This document shows positions 36,001 to 47,674 of a stretch of DNA of 64,000 nucleotides, in pieces. Position 1 is the stretch's first letter. Each line of letters opens with the position of its first letter. The notes beneath the pieces are model-generated. The model was not told the DNA's origin, did not search any database, and was given only the letters and a program-made list of their open reading frames with translations. Where the stretch lies: assembly GCA_963693305.1 (NCBI GenBank), contig OY855903.1, positions 24,642,455-24,706,454 of the forward strand. Reading direction: 5' to 3'. The position numbers were made by a program, and so were the translations under genes. This DNA is from Meandrina meandrites. Lineage: Eukaryota; Cnidaria; Anthozoa; Scleractinia; Meandrinidae.

Positions 36001-37388
36001 GCGACTTCGGGCTGTGCGCGGAAAATAAAAGCCTCACTTATCTCCCCACAAACTTGGGGATTAGGATAAGAGTATTGGCAGCTGAGCCTTACTTATCTCC
36101 CCAGCGCTGCACCGGCTGGATCGGACAAGATTCAGGCAAAGGTATAGAGTTGCAAGGCAAAATAATGCCAAAAGCTTGGGGGAAGTCACTATGCAGACTT
36201 AACCAAACCACAAAGTGTGACCCATATTTAGTTAAAGCTTAAAGCCCTTCTCCAAAGGGAGGGAGGGTGGGAAAAAATATGAATACAGCTCTAGAGCAAA
36301 CGAGTGTTCGTGCAAGGGCTGCTAGAATAATGAACTTGGATAGCAATCAGCCGCTTTTAAAGGCAAGACAATGTCTGTAAACACTACCAATAGGTGAACT
36401 TGTACTATGAACTACTTAAACATTGTGTGTTGAACTACCAGCCATGAATGAGAGCTTTAATACTTTAACCAATCCCAGAAGTGCTTACATTGCTACTATA
36501 GTTGTATGTGCTACATAAGATAAAATTCCAGACATGAAAGAGGTCTGTTCCGAGTCCTATGACTAGAAAGCATTCACTATTCATTATTACAGGAAAACAA
36601 CATTGCACGCAAGCACCCCTGCGGCGTCACGCTTCATTAACTGCATTTTACTTATGTTTGTAAATGCTTGCTTAATGTCACTGTTCCGCGTATTCACCTT
36701 GAGTAATGCAATATTCAGTAACGCAATAATAAAGACAACAACAACAAGATGGCGTAATAGGGGGAACACAGCTCTGTGGCAGGTTAGTTCACGACTTCGG
36801 GCTGTGCACGGAAAATAAAAGCCTCACTTATCTCCCCACAAAAAAATAGCCACGAACAGCAGAATCTCCCTCCATCTTGAAACTTGAGTAAACAAACATC
36901 ATTCTCGGCCTAATCCCAACGTGATCTAATGCCTGGTTACTAAGCTACGAACGTTTGACAAACGAAAACACGCGTTCTTGTTCGCAAAAATCTGTGGAAA
37001 AAAGTGTTGAATGAAGAAATACCTGTCAACAATTACCAGAAAAAGGACAATCATATGTCAAAGTTACAGGAAATGATGCTCATTATATTAAAACGCTAAA
37101 ATTGTGGGTAAGACTTTGATGTTCAATTCCGTTTCATTGCCATAGTGAGTTACATTCGAAGAAGAAGACTTCTGAAGACTCTTTTTTAAAAAAAACTTTT
37201 TTTTCCAAAATGTAAGTTGCTAAATTCAGGGTGCGGCTTATCTGCGGGTGTTTACGGTATATTTACTTTGTCTTATACAGACTGCCCGTTCTGTTGGAAA
37301 AGCTCTGAACAAAGAACTTTTGAATGTTCTTAAAAAGGAAGAAGCTGAAACAAGTACAAATAAAGAGAAAATTGGTTTCTTGTTATAG
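33053..37388 (+). CDS. EXOSC7: Exosome complex component RRP42, 7 exons, 291 aa
   Basis: A subunit of the hexameric RNase PH-fold ring of the RNA exosome (nuclear and cytoplasmic 3'-5' RNA decay and processing). In animals the ring is structural, not catalytic. Exons: 33053-33211, 33334-33428, 33664-33829, 34105-34175, 34558-34678, 35296-35451, 37281-37388; 876 nt, frame intact. Motifs in order: EVETGIVSNTSGSARLRL, DILVGVKAEIGEP, ASPEFEGRGGEELG, LCILPGKQCWVLYIDALVLE, NLFDSVSLAVKAAL, LSKIGHRHVVDASLQEEACS, GALDPDSIFEMIE, and a Lys-rich end KKEEAETSTNKEKIGFLL. The length equals human EXOSC7 (291 aa). Intron 6 (35452-37280) is the only large one and is full of repeats. Confidence 0.97.
33857..33992. 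mobile_element. Short element, 136 bp, 5-bp TSD
   Basis: Ends CAGGGGTGGATCTAGG and ATCCTGGATCTGCCCCTG; CAGCT at 33852-33856 and 33993-33997; internal poly-C and poly-A runs. A related 190-bp copy is at 37749-37938. It lies in EXOSC7 intron 3. Confidence 0.85.
35180..35260 (+). mobile_element. SINE tail fragment
   Basis: 'gtaacctgtgatggactagc' then 'atcccctaggggagt' matches the 3' part of the SINE family only. It lies in EXOSC7 intron 5. Confidence 0.6.
35881..36842 (+). repeat. Pair of 172-bp direct repeats, LTR- or SINE-like
   Basis: Copy 1 is 35881-36052 and copy 2 is 36671-36842, offset 790, over 90 percent alike by eye. Both start 'cttaatgtca', carry 'caacaacaacaagatgg', 'ggcaggttagt' and 'gaaaataaaagcctcactta', and end 'tctccccacaaa'. 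The AATAAA about 30 bases before a CCCCACA end would suit a retroelement LTR (R-U5 side) or a SINE end. No polymerase or gag frame lies between. All within EXOSC7 intron 6. Confidence 0.7.
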
Positions 37389-37748
37389 CAGAAGAAAATG
37401 CAACAAGAATAACAGCGAAAGAATTCAAGCTCTTCATTCACCTCATCCTTACAAAACATGCTGCAATATTGCAGTGAGAGTTGGTTACCATGGATTCAGA
37501 GGTCCCAACAGAGATGGCAATGCAAGTAGCTAGTTAGTGACTTTGTGTTCACCTTCTGCAAGCAGAATGACTCCTTGTTGTCATGCAGGATTACCTTGCT
37601 ATCCGGAATCAGATTAACATGGAACAAGCGAACAAACAAGTGAATGAGAACAATACTTTGAGTGTGTAAAATACAATGTGGAGTTGGGAGAGCATCCATG
37701 CTTTCCTACGTGTGCTTCCATGTCCTATGATCTTTTCTAATACCAATC

Positions 37749-37938
37749 CAGTGGTGGATCCAGACCCTTCACCTGGGGGGGGGGGGGGGGGGGGGGGTGG
37801 AGTTTGAAGGCTTGACTATGAATGTTGAATTCTGCTAACAAGATAATTCCAGCAGTTCAAAGAAAACACGCAATTTCCGAAAAAATCAGGGTGTGCCCCC
37901 CCCCCTCCTCTGGGGGCCCTCTCCCGGATCTGCCACTG
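37749..37938. mobile_element. Element related to 33857, 190 bp
   Basis: Ends CAGTGGTGGATCCAGA and CCGGATCTGCCACTG, with a G run near 37777 and a C run near 37899. Flanks CAATC / GAACC match at only three of five bases, so the duplication has decayed. It lies downstream of EXOSC7. Confidence 0.7.
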
Positions 37939-38903
37939 GAACCTGCAACAAGTTACTATCAATATGCTGGCCAGCATGTTGGAAAGATTGCCTGAGAAGT
38001 AGACTGAAATCTTTTCCCACATTAGCCAAACTCCTGGACGAGAAATGCTTGGGATTAAGTTGATGGTGTGAGATGACTGACAATTCAGGCTATGTGAGAA
38101 GAAAAGGTTCATTCTTCAAGAGTTTGGGCAATGTTTTCTTGCTGTTTTAAAATTATTACAGTAAGACTCCACACGTGAACCATAGCTGTTGCTGTAAATA
38201 TTGAACATTGTAATGTGTAAATTCATCAACTGAAATGATGTTCCAGGCATTCAGTTAGTTGAGCAGCATCATGAACAGTCTATGAAGAATGGTGCCAAAT
38301 CCTCGCCATTTTTCCATGTGCGCTCTTTGCACAAATCTCGCTTTTTTGCTGTTAACCAAATGGGAAGGAAGGAAGGGAGACTGCATCCTTTTTCTAAACT
38401 TTCCACTTGAATAACCCCTAATTAAATACTCAGACGAATCAGCCATTGGTGTGTCAGTTTCAGATATTTTGAAAGACTTTTCTTATTTCCTAAATTGCAT
38501 TCTCTTCTACCCAGTCCTATACTTATACTTCAACTTTGAAATCCAACCCCAGCCTAAAAATAGTAGCCCTTCCTTGGGTAGCATGGGCTGATCTTATTTG
38601 CCCTAATTGGATAATTTCAAGTCTCACGTTATAGTCATGACTGAGGAAAAAACATTGTAATTGTAAGAAAAGCTCTTAAAATATAAACCAACAAAAGAAC
38701 TAAAATCTTTCATCATTGAAAAGTCAAAGCATCGCCCCCAACCACCCCACCCGTAAAACACCTCCTTACCCATAGGCCTTTGTTTTAAAGGGTAGAAAAA
38801 GGACTGGGTTCCAGCAAGAAAACAAGATGGCGATTTGATCGAGGATTTTTTCAAAGGTTTCTTCCATATTGTTTCTGTTGTATTTTACTAATACTATTTT
38901 ACC
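37939..38903. promoter_or_regulatory. EXOSC7-OSGEP spacer, OSGEP promoter region
   Basis: No gene was recognised. 'aacaagatggcgatttg' at 38821 carries an AAGATGGCG core 80 bases before the OSGEP start. A 63-aa minus-strand frame (38255-38446) has no known domain and is not called. Confidence 0.5.
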
Positions 38904-41900
38904 ATGACAATTGCCATTGGGTTTGAAGGGAGTGCAAACAAACTAGGTATTGGAATTGTTAAAGATGGCGTTGTGCTTTCAAATGTGCGGACTACTTACA
39001 TCACACCGCCAGGTCAAGGTAGGCACGCGGGAAAAAACTATTTTTCATTTGAGTTTTCTTGTAGTTTAACTCATTTAAAGTTCTTTAAGCTTATTTTAGT
39101 GGAGGTAACTTTGTGATATCTCACCTTAGGGTTTTTACCAAGAGATACAGCGAAACATCACCGGGAAAATATTATTGACATTTTGAGAAGGTAATTTGTA
39201 GAAGCGTGCAGTCGGTGATTCACGCTATCAAAATTCACGTTTTATTTTATGGGAATGCGACGTGTTCTAGTCAAAGGGGACGCAAAATCTTCTGCTTTAA
39301 TTCCAGTTATTAAGTAGAGAATTCAGAGAAGAGATTTCTTGCACACTGTACAGTACAGGGTTTGTAAGTGCACAGGAAAACCAGATATATGTCTGTCTGC
39401 AAGTTGATTTTGTGCTACTCGGACAGTGATAGCAGTAGAGTGTCCTGTTATGCTCTTGTATCAGATCAATTTTTATACAGTACTCACAGTGGCCCCTGGG
39501 ATTGGGACTTGTTAATATAATGGGGTGTCCAGAGCCTGCAAGGTGGCCTCATGTATGAGTGATGAAGCTATAAGAACAAGTCTTCTTACATCTCTCCCTG
39601 GTGGTTTTTATGGCTTCATCACTTGTGCGGCAGGTCCAAAAGTGAGCCTGTTACTCGGCTAGGGTGGTCATATCTGTGAGATGGTAATCAGTCATTTCAC
39701 CAAGTTGAACAGGTAAGTTTCAGCAATGGCCAGTTCACTAACATCTCATTTTGATGCAAGTTTGATATATCAATTGCAGTTTATTGCAATTAAGTCTACA
39801 AGACTCCAACTTAAGTATTTACTACACTAGGGAGTGAAAACACCAAATACTTCTCCTTCTTCAAGCGCTAGTAATACAGTAAACTGCCTGTTGGTGAAAC
39901 TACACCTTGGCAAAATGGCTAGTGCCATTGAGATAGGTCTAACAAAAGAATATATTTTTGGGGCCCAAAAACACATTTTAGCCACAAATTTTGAATTGTG
40001 GTGCTCATGTCAATTAGGAGGTTGCAGGGTTCTGTTTCTTCTGTATTGACTGACCCTGAGGTTGGTTATTATGTATATAAGTTGAACAAACAACATTAGT
40101 TAGTAAACATAAACTAAAGCTACTTTTTAAAAACAATGCCATTATATAGTACTGTTATTGTTATTTACAATAACTTTTGCATGCTGTTATAGCAAGGGAT
40201 TGCAGTTCACACTTTTTCTGTTTAGATCTTTGAAGGAGGCCAACATCAAACCTCAAGAGATTGACTGCGTCTGCTACACCAAAGGTTAATAATAAAGATT
40301 ACAATTGTTTTGGTCTATAATAGGTTATCAGTTACCAGGAAACTGCTTATTGATAAGAATTTTGTCTAGACTAGGAATTGACACTCAAAAGTGAGCGAAC
40401 CTTACATAAATGGAAATGCAACTCATTATACACCATTTTTGAAAAATTATGGCAAAAAATACATTATTCTGTTGTCTTCATGTCAGTTGGTCCTCATTAC
40501 CTCAATTGCATCTGCAGAATTCAAAAGAATCTTTGGGTTAAAACAAGGCTACAAGGGCCAATTAACATATAGGCAAAAGAGAAATGTATTTTCTGCAATT
40601 TTGGAATAAGGTGTATACTTAGGCCCGTCGCTCCAGGTGGAGCATAGGCCATTAACAACAGCTCGCCAGCGAACTCTAACTTGGGTGTATGACAACTTTT
40701 AAACCCACTGCGATAGTGATGAGTTTTTATGGAGAATAGCAGCTCTGGGGTTGGGTGGGGATTTTTGGCATCTAGTGTACATATTAGGGTTACAATATGT
40801 AGCTTAACATGGTCTAGAATAGGGTAAAGGCTTCAGAGTCTGGGCAATGGCACATCACCCTAAAATTCCCTGAGTACCAGACCTGTGATACATAAGATCA
40901 TGTTATGTAAATTTTCTGAATGCCTACTAAATGACTTGATTTTCAGGTCCTGGAATGGGAGCCCCTCTAGTGTCTGTGGCAATTGTTGCAAGGACAGTAG
41001 CCCAGCTTTGGAAGAAGCCTATTGTGGCTGTCAATCATTGTATTGGCCACATTGAGATGGGACGGCTTGTGACAGGTGCTGTCAATCCCACTGTCCTGTA
41101 TGTGAGTGGCGGGAACACTCAAGTAATTGCTTACTTACAGCGGCGATATCGTATATTTGGAGAAACCATTGATATTGCTGTAGGGAACTGTCTGGATAGA
41201 TTTGCAAGGGTCTTGAAGGTATTAATAAATGCTGTTAAGAAGTTATTTGCTTGTCTGAGCAATTTGTTTTCCCATTACAGACCACGTGATATTCTTTAGA
41301 GAATTGTTCTTTTATCCATCTAGAATTATTTATTCGTCCAGATGTGACTATTTGACAATTGGAAAGTAAAGAATTCTCAACAGTATCATCACATGGTCTG
41401 AAATAAGGCGACAAAACTTCCAATCAAACAAGTTCTATTGTCATTGCTTCAGCTTCAACCATTATTAATTAGTAACTTGGATAGTATGAGGCTTTTGCTT
41501 GCTTAGCTCAAAGTTAACATGTTTTTGTTCTTTTGAGAACTTAAACTCAAAGGTAGTGTAGAATGGGTTACCTGCATCCCCTGAAAACCAGAGTATTTTA
41601 TAGGCATCCATTGTAAAGTTGTAACATCGCTGTTCTTACCACTTTTAATTACAGCGCATAAACCTAGTAATAATAATAATAATAATAATAATAATTGTTC
41701 GGGCGATTTCCGAACACACAACAAAAGTCCGATCCGTTTTCCGAAATTCCAAAATAAAACGATTAAATGGTCCACAAATAAACCAACAACCGATTCAATG
41801 CAAAATCCAAAATTCTCCTTTTATTGCTTGCGCCACAAACATTTACGCGTGACAAAATTTAAATTTGAATAATATGCGCGCACTTAAATGTTACCAATGA

Positions 41901-42016
41901 AAACAAAGTACGTAAATCAGCGCGTGCGCGAAAAGGCGTAAAATTGCCAAGTGTAAAGTTCTCGTGCGTTAATAAAGTCACAACATTAAAGTCATAAAGG
42001 TCTCAACAATAATAAT

Positions 42017-42049
<33 letters not shown>

Positions 42050-45000
42050 ATCAAAAGGAATGCATATCAACTCTATTCTTAGTCTAGACAATCCAAATAC
42101 ACTTTTTTCAAAAATGTCTTAAAGCATTTTCTTTCCCCAAAATTGTAAATGCTAGAGGTTGTTCTTGTTGTATTTCAATGCTAAAAATATTTAAAATTTA
42201 TTTAATATCTTTCAGCTTTCAAACGATCCAAGCCCTGGATATAACATAGAACAAATGGCTAAAAGGTATACTTCTGACAATAATTTATAGGTTTTATTTT
42301 TTTTAAACCTCATGCAAACCCACTGGACACTTGGACGCACAAGGAGAAAGTGTATGTAATTATTTGTGCAAATCTACATAATGTGTATTATTGGTTCTCC
42401 TACAGATACAGAAAAAATCTGTTTACGAAAAAGGCTTTGCCTAGGACACACCAGTAAAATGTTGAATGTGTGTTAATCAACATAGGTTTAGTGCTGTGCG
42501 AGATGAAATTTGAAGGTTCTTTTACAATTATTGTAACTTTGTCTAGGGGAAAGAAGCTGATTGACTTGCCATATACAGTAAAAGGAATGGATGTGTCATT
42601 TTCAGGGATTCTGTCCTACATTGAAGTAAGTTTGCTCACACTATATTTATGTTTGTAAGTCTGTTCTTCAGATTGTCATTACCTCAAAACACTGACACTG
42701 ACAAACAGAGGAGTATAACAAAGGTTGGAAGAGATGTGCCAGTGTTCAGATTGGGTAACCCTGAACTTTTTTCAATTGGTGATAAAGATGATAATTTAAA
42801 TTCTAAAATTGAACAGAATACAAATGCTGTCTCATGAAGGGGAACGTGTACTACTTTGTTCAATTTCAAATCATGCTATCAGGGTTACTGGACTAGGGGC
42901 ATGTTTGTTTGGGAATATTCTGGAATTAGAATATATTCTGGAATATATTCCGGCTATTCTGCTCCTGGGAGCAGAATAGCCGGAATGGAAATCCAAATAT
43001 TCCGGAACAGGAAGAGCAGCCAAACGAACGCTAACTTGCATTATTGCAATTATTCTTATTCCGGATTGATCCCAAACGAACGCGCCCTAGGCTGCAGTGT
43101 AAGTGATTGTGTTTTTCGAGAAAATTTCCATGCCCCTCCCAAAAAAGGCTTTTTGGTTTGAATCCCTCCACCGCTCTGGAAATTCCAGTTCAGCCCCTAT
43201 TTTTCTTTCAAAATTTTGGCTTATGAGACCCCCACCCCATTGGGTGGGTATGGATATTTTAAGGACGTTCGCGCGAAAATTTTCTAGTCGATAGATTTTT
43301 CTAAAATTTTTACTGAGGACGGATAATGAGTTACTTGTGTCAGAAATACCAAAAAAAGTGGGGGTCACCGACTTCGTTTCAGAGATAACGTCTGTAGAAA
43401 ACTACCCTGATTTTGAAAAATTGGCGCACGTAATTTCACATGGCTTTCTAGGTTTGTAGTTTAAATTATCGATGATGAGAAAACGGAGGCAAACGATCTT
43501 GGTGATATTTTGAAGAAGTGCGTCTGTTGCGTAAATAATTTTAAGTGTTGCCATCTTTTATGCAAAACTTAGCCCTGGAAGAGGCATTTGAAACCGTCGT
43601 ACAGCAAAACGAAAAGATCAAAAAGCGAAATTCGAACGTGCGTGGGGCAAAAAAAATCAACCTTTTAATCAATAGATTTTTTTCATTTTCTCTAGGGCTG
43701 CAACGATACACCGGTGCACCGGTGCACCGCGATATTTTTTGTCACGATACGAATATCGATATTTGAATGGGATATCGCTGTATCGCAAAACAACAAAATA
43801 TTTCTCATCAAAAATGAAAAATTACTTTACCAACATTCAGAAATTACTGTTTTAATCAGTTTTATGACTCCTTACCCAAGTACAGGCCTTTTTTTAGCGA
43901 CAGGGCTTCGTCGTTGCTCAGTATCGCTTCGCATGCTTCCAGTCACGTATTTTTCCAACCTCGTTCCCAGGGTCTCTCTCTCCCCGCCCCCAAGAGCGAG
44001 AGAAGAGAGACCCTGGTTGCGGCTGGTCACGTGATCTGGGTGACAAACCAAAACCGCAGGGAGGGTTGTTCCTCAGCAAAATTTTGTCCACCGTACAAAT
44101 TTTTTTCGGCGTTTGCCCTGTATTGCACTGCGACATGACCGTAATGCAACATACATATTTTGGTGCCAACACTTTACGCTCTCATGTAGGCTTAGTATTG
44201 ACAAAAGCAGTCTAAGCCGCCCTCCCTTCAACAAATTTTTTGTCACCACCCAAATTCTGGGTGGCACGTGACCAGCCGCAACCAGGGTCTCTCTCTTCTC
44301 AGAGGGAGACCCTGGGAACGAGGTTGGTATTTTTCAAGATGGCGGCACGAAAGCATGCGTAGTTTCAATAAGTTGTCAGCTGACACAGTCTTATGCGCCC
44401 GCAACAAAAACACGCGGTTCGTTCGTCACGTTGGTTCTTTCGTCAAAATGTCTTCCTCTGCAGTTGAGTTACAACTGGCACCGCCCTCTTATAAGTCAAA
44501 GGTATGGAAAGACTTTGGATTCAAAGTTTTTTACGATGGCCAGGGAGTAAGACACTTCTCGTTATATTCTTGTGTTATTTTTTACCATTTGTTAATTGTT
44601 ATCAATAGAAATTAAAGATTCCAAAGCAGTTTAGTAACATTACGTCACTTGTCAGTTGTATGTTATGATGTATCGTATCGTGTATCGTATCGTGGCACTT
44701 GTACCGAGATATGTATCGGTTGCTAAGAAAATGTATCGTTGCAGCCTTAATTTTCTCACAAAACGTAGATAATCGTTAACAAAAGTGATCTGTTAAGAAA
44801 AAAGTAGGGGTCACCGACCATTTAAGCTGGTAAACTGCAAGCGAAGTTATTGCAACGGCTACTCACCCTATATGTGGTTCAAAAGTTTCCTCAGCGCGCG
44901 CGCTCGATGCATGACGTGGCATAGAGTTGCGACAGGAATTACGTGCGCAGCAAGGATGCGCATAAACAATTAGCGCGAACGTCCTTAAGGAACTGCACGT

Positions 45001-47674
45001 TAACTATTTTTAATAATATTATTTGTTTGTTAGAGTATGGCACCCAAACTACTTGCCTCAGGAGAGTGTACACCAGAGGATTTGTGTTTTTCCCTTCAGG
45101 TGAGGAGTGCAATATAGGGAATGTGTGACAAATATTGTTGGCATGCTGATGTATTCATTCAGTCTCCCTCCCACTCCCATCTCTCAATGTGGCTCACAAA
45201 CTGAAACGCACTGCACGTTGTCCAAACAACAATACTCTTGATATTGTGGTAGTTTTTTCAATGTATGTACTAGATTTCCAAGAACATGGCTTGAAGAGCT
45301 TTAACTCATTAATAATTTCTCTTTAGGAAACAGTTTTTGCCATGTTGATTGAAACAACAGGTAATTGTTTTTCATTTTTACATTTATTTATTTTTTTTAC
45401 CTTGATGTTTACTACTAAATAGAAAAAGGAATTTGGTTATAATAGACTAAGATTGGATGCATTGTAGCTCTCTGTTTTACAAATTTAAACCAATATATTT
45501 TTCAATTTACTTTCCAAAGTTCTAGAACAGGGCTCTTATATCTTACAAGTCCTGTAAGTTTACACTGTTTATATTTCAGAAAGAGCAATGGCCCATTGTG
45601 GATCAAATGAGGTTCTTATTGTTGGCGGAGTGGGATGTAAGTAATCAATTTTAATTTTTTTTTCTTAAGGTAATGGAATATTTGAGGAGATTGATTGACT
45701 TTTTAGAGGCAAATGTTACGCACAAATAGATAAAAAAATGTGTTCTAAATTTTTGTTGTCATTAAAGATTTGAGGTACTGATTGCAACGTGTCAACTGCT
45801 ATGGTGCTTCAAAGCCTTTATCAGGTGATGACGTTGGTCTGCATCTAGTTGTAATCTTAATGAGGATTTCAATGCACCAACAGCGGCAAAAAAAACATCT
45901 GTGATATATAAACGATCAACCTTCTCACCTAATTAAGACTAGCGCAGTATAGCAGTCGAAACATTGCAATCAGCACTTCAAAATGACTACATTTTTGTTC
46001 TGTTCATAATAGGCAACAAGAGATTACAAGAAATGATGGGTAAGAACAATACTTTACTGGCTTTAGACTGACTTATATAGTAACTTTTATACAAGTTCTC
46101 ACTTAAAACGATTTTCACTCGAGTGTCAAATAATTCACAGTTGCTTTGGCTTTACATTACTACACTTAGTGATTGGTATAGATAACTTGCACCAATTTCT
46201 CAACCAGTCAGAAGTAAATCCAGAACCAGTCACGACTCCCTCACACACATTTTCCTGCACTTGGCATCAGCTGGTTCTCTGGGTTGTCAGTGCCCATTGT
46301 GATTGGCCAGAGTGATTACAAGTACTTTGATTTTGGTTTTATAACAGTCAATCAAAAATCATTCTTACTAGTAGTGTAGTTGATGGTATCTTTCATTCTG
46401 GGATCATCTGTTTGCTATGCAGTGAATGGATCTTGTTTTAAGACAAATTTGCTCACTTTTGGTAATATTTTGAAAGAGTTAATTGCTAACAATGATCTGT
46501 GTTATTGGATGCTTCAGGTGTTATGGCTAAAGAGCGGGGAGCCAAACTTTATGCTACTGATGAAAGGTATTGTCTTTGTTTGTGTTCTGCTGTAACTTAG
46601 TATGTATGAAACAAGTGATAAACAGAGCTGTCATTAAGGGCCGTAACCCGTAACACCTGTTACGGCTGAGCTCACACGACTGTTACGGGTGAAGATGCCT
46701 ATTGGTGTTGCATTAGTGCTACATTAAACTTGCATACGTATTGCACTGCTACGGGTGATACCTAAGATGTAACGGCTGCTCAAAAACTTAATGACGGCAC
46801 TGATAAAGTTGGCAATAAAGCTGACATACAAATGGCTACTGCTAAAAATAAATACATGCATTTACCGGTATTGGTTTTGTTAACATCATTAATACCTCAG
46901 TTGGTGAAGTACTTTATCCAGGCATTCTCTTTTTCTCAGATTTTGTATAGACAATGGCGTAATGATAGCACAAGCTGGCTGGGAGATGTTCCGATCAGGG
47001 TGTGTCACTCCTCTGGAGGAAACCACTTGCACACAAAGGTACACTGAAACACTATCTACATTTAATAACTATTTTTCAGGGCTCAAGAAAAGTCCTGTCT
47101 TGCCATCTGGGACAATAAGTAGATTTACTTGCTGGGCAAGTAACTTTTCATGATTGCTAACTTGCACTGATAGGCAAGGCCACTCGGGTTCCTCGTATGC
47201 AACTTCCCTAGGCAACAAAATTTGAAAGCAGCTTGTCTGAAGGGTAAGCTGGATTTCAATTTTTTTTCAAGCCCTGATTTTTAGCTTGTGTAACTGTGGT
47301 AACAGATGATGTAGCAGGTCACTGGGTCACTTGCTCACTGCATATTTGTTAGCTATTTTGAAGATAAGGTTGTAATAATGTATGACATGTGTGGTATGAA
47401 AGTATGAAAAATTAGAAGTGAGAGGCAAGGGGTCTGTTGGTCAAAGGCTTAGGGGTAGAGAGGGTTCTAAGGTGGGAAATTTTCACGTTGTAGTTAAGCT
47501 TAGACGAAATGAATTCACATTAAGAAGGCATCGCATTATAGTTTACACTTAAGTAGTGGGAAAGGGTTAATGCACAGTTAAACCAAAAAAGCGAAAATTT
47601 AAAGGTGTTTAATCATGTTATATAACAGATATAGAACAGATGAAGTTGAAGTAACATGGAGAAATGACAGCTGA
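38904..47674 (+). CDS. OSGEP: tRNA N6-adenosine threonylcarbamoyltransferase (KEOPS), 13 exons, 337 aa
   Basis: Catalytic subunit (Kae1/TsaD family) of KEOPS, which transfers threonylcarbamoyl to A37 of ANN-decoding tRNAs (t6A) in cytosol and nucleus. Exons: 38904-39018, 39130-39190, 40226-40284, 40947-41218, 42216-42265, 42547-42625, 45034-45099, 45327-45360, 45580-45636, 46013-46039, 46518-46566, 46940-47038, 47629-47674; 1014 nt, frame intact. Motifs: [15 protein letters not shown] (N-terminal ASKHA strand), [31 protein letters not shown] (HxxxH metal site), [95 protein letters not shown] (last metal-ligand Asp). The length is 335 aa in human. Intron 6 holds three nested transposons. Exon 10 is only 27 nt. 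Confidence 0.97.
42895..43088. mobile_element. Small MITE
   Basis: Ends AGGGGCATGTTTGTTTGGGA and TCCCAAACGAACGCGCCCT are inverse. Interior has stacked 'gaatattctggaat' / 'attccggctattctgctcc' palindromes. It lies in OSGEP intron 6, just left of the nested elements. Confidence 0.7.
43955..44327. mobile_element. MITE, 373 bp, innermost of the nest, 7-bp TSD
   Basis: Ends CCAACCTCGTTCCCAGGGTC and GACCCTGGGAACGAGGTTGG are exact inverses. TATTTTT at 43948-43954 and 44328-44334. Longer arms also pair 'ggttgcggctggtcacgtg' with its inverse near 44262. Confidence 0.92.
44448..44547 (+). pseudogene. BED zinc-finger exon fragment of a hAT transposase
   Basis: From ATG at 44448 the frame reads an acidic/hydrophobic leader then [12 protein letters not shown], the aromatic start of a BED (ZBED/hAT transposase) finger. 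It stops at a donor-like GGA|GTAAGA. No cysteine pair, dimerisation or catalytic domain follows in the element. An internal deletion derivative. 'tcaagatggcggcac' (44334) may be its old promoter core. Confidence 0.7.
46623..46802 (+). mobile_element. Short element, 180 bp, 5-bp TSD
   Basis: Ends CAGAGCTGTCATTAAG and CTTAATGACGGCACTG; ATAAA at 46618-46622 and 46803-46807. Inside, 'cgtaacacctgttacggctg' and two 'ctacgggtg' / 'gttacgggtg' blocks. An older copy is at 20363. It lies in OSGEP intron 11. Confidence 0.88.

Larger units (their letters stand above)
43693..44749 (+). mobile_element. hAT element remnant, 1057 bp with insertion, 8-bp TSD
   Basis: Ends TAGGGCTGCAACGATAC and GTATCGTTGCAGCCTTA. 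ATTTTCTC at 43685-43692 and 44750-44757, a classic hAT 8-bp duplication. Subterminal 'gtatcgtatcgtg' repeats at the right end. It carries the BED-finger fragment at 44448. Confidence 0.92.
43263..44984. mobile_element. TTAA-flanked (piggyBac-like) element, outer member of a three-deep nest
   Basis: Ends GGACGTTCGCGCG and inverse GCGCGAACGTCC, with TTAA at 43259-43262 and 44985-44988. The TTAA target is diagnostic of piggyBac-type insertion. Removing the inner hAT and one duplicated site leaves about 657 bp. No transposase is seen. Confidence 0.85.

Noticed and set aside
38255..38446. 63-aa minus-strand frame starting MADSSEYLIRGYSS
   Set aside because: Looks protein-like, but no family, no splice partner and no Kozak or upstream support were found.
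40378..40609. Two overlapping plus-strand frames in OSGEP intron 3
   Set aside because: No conserved motif; both are inside an intron fixed by the OSGEP exons.
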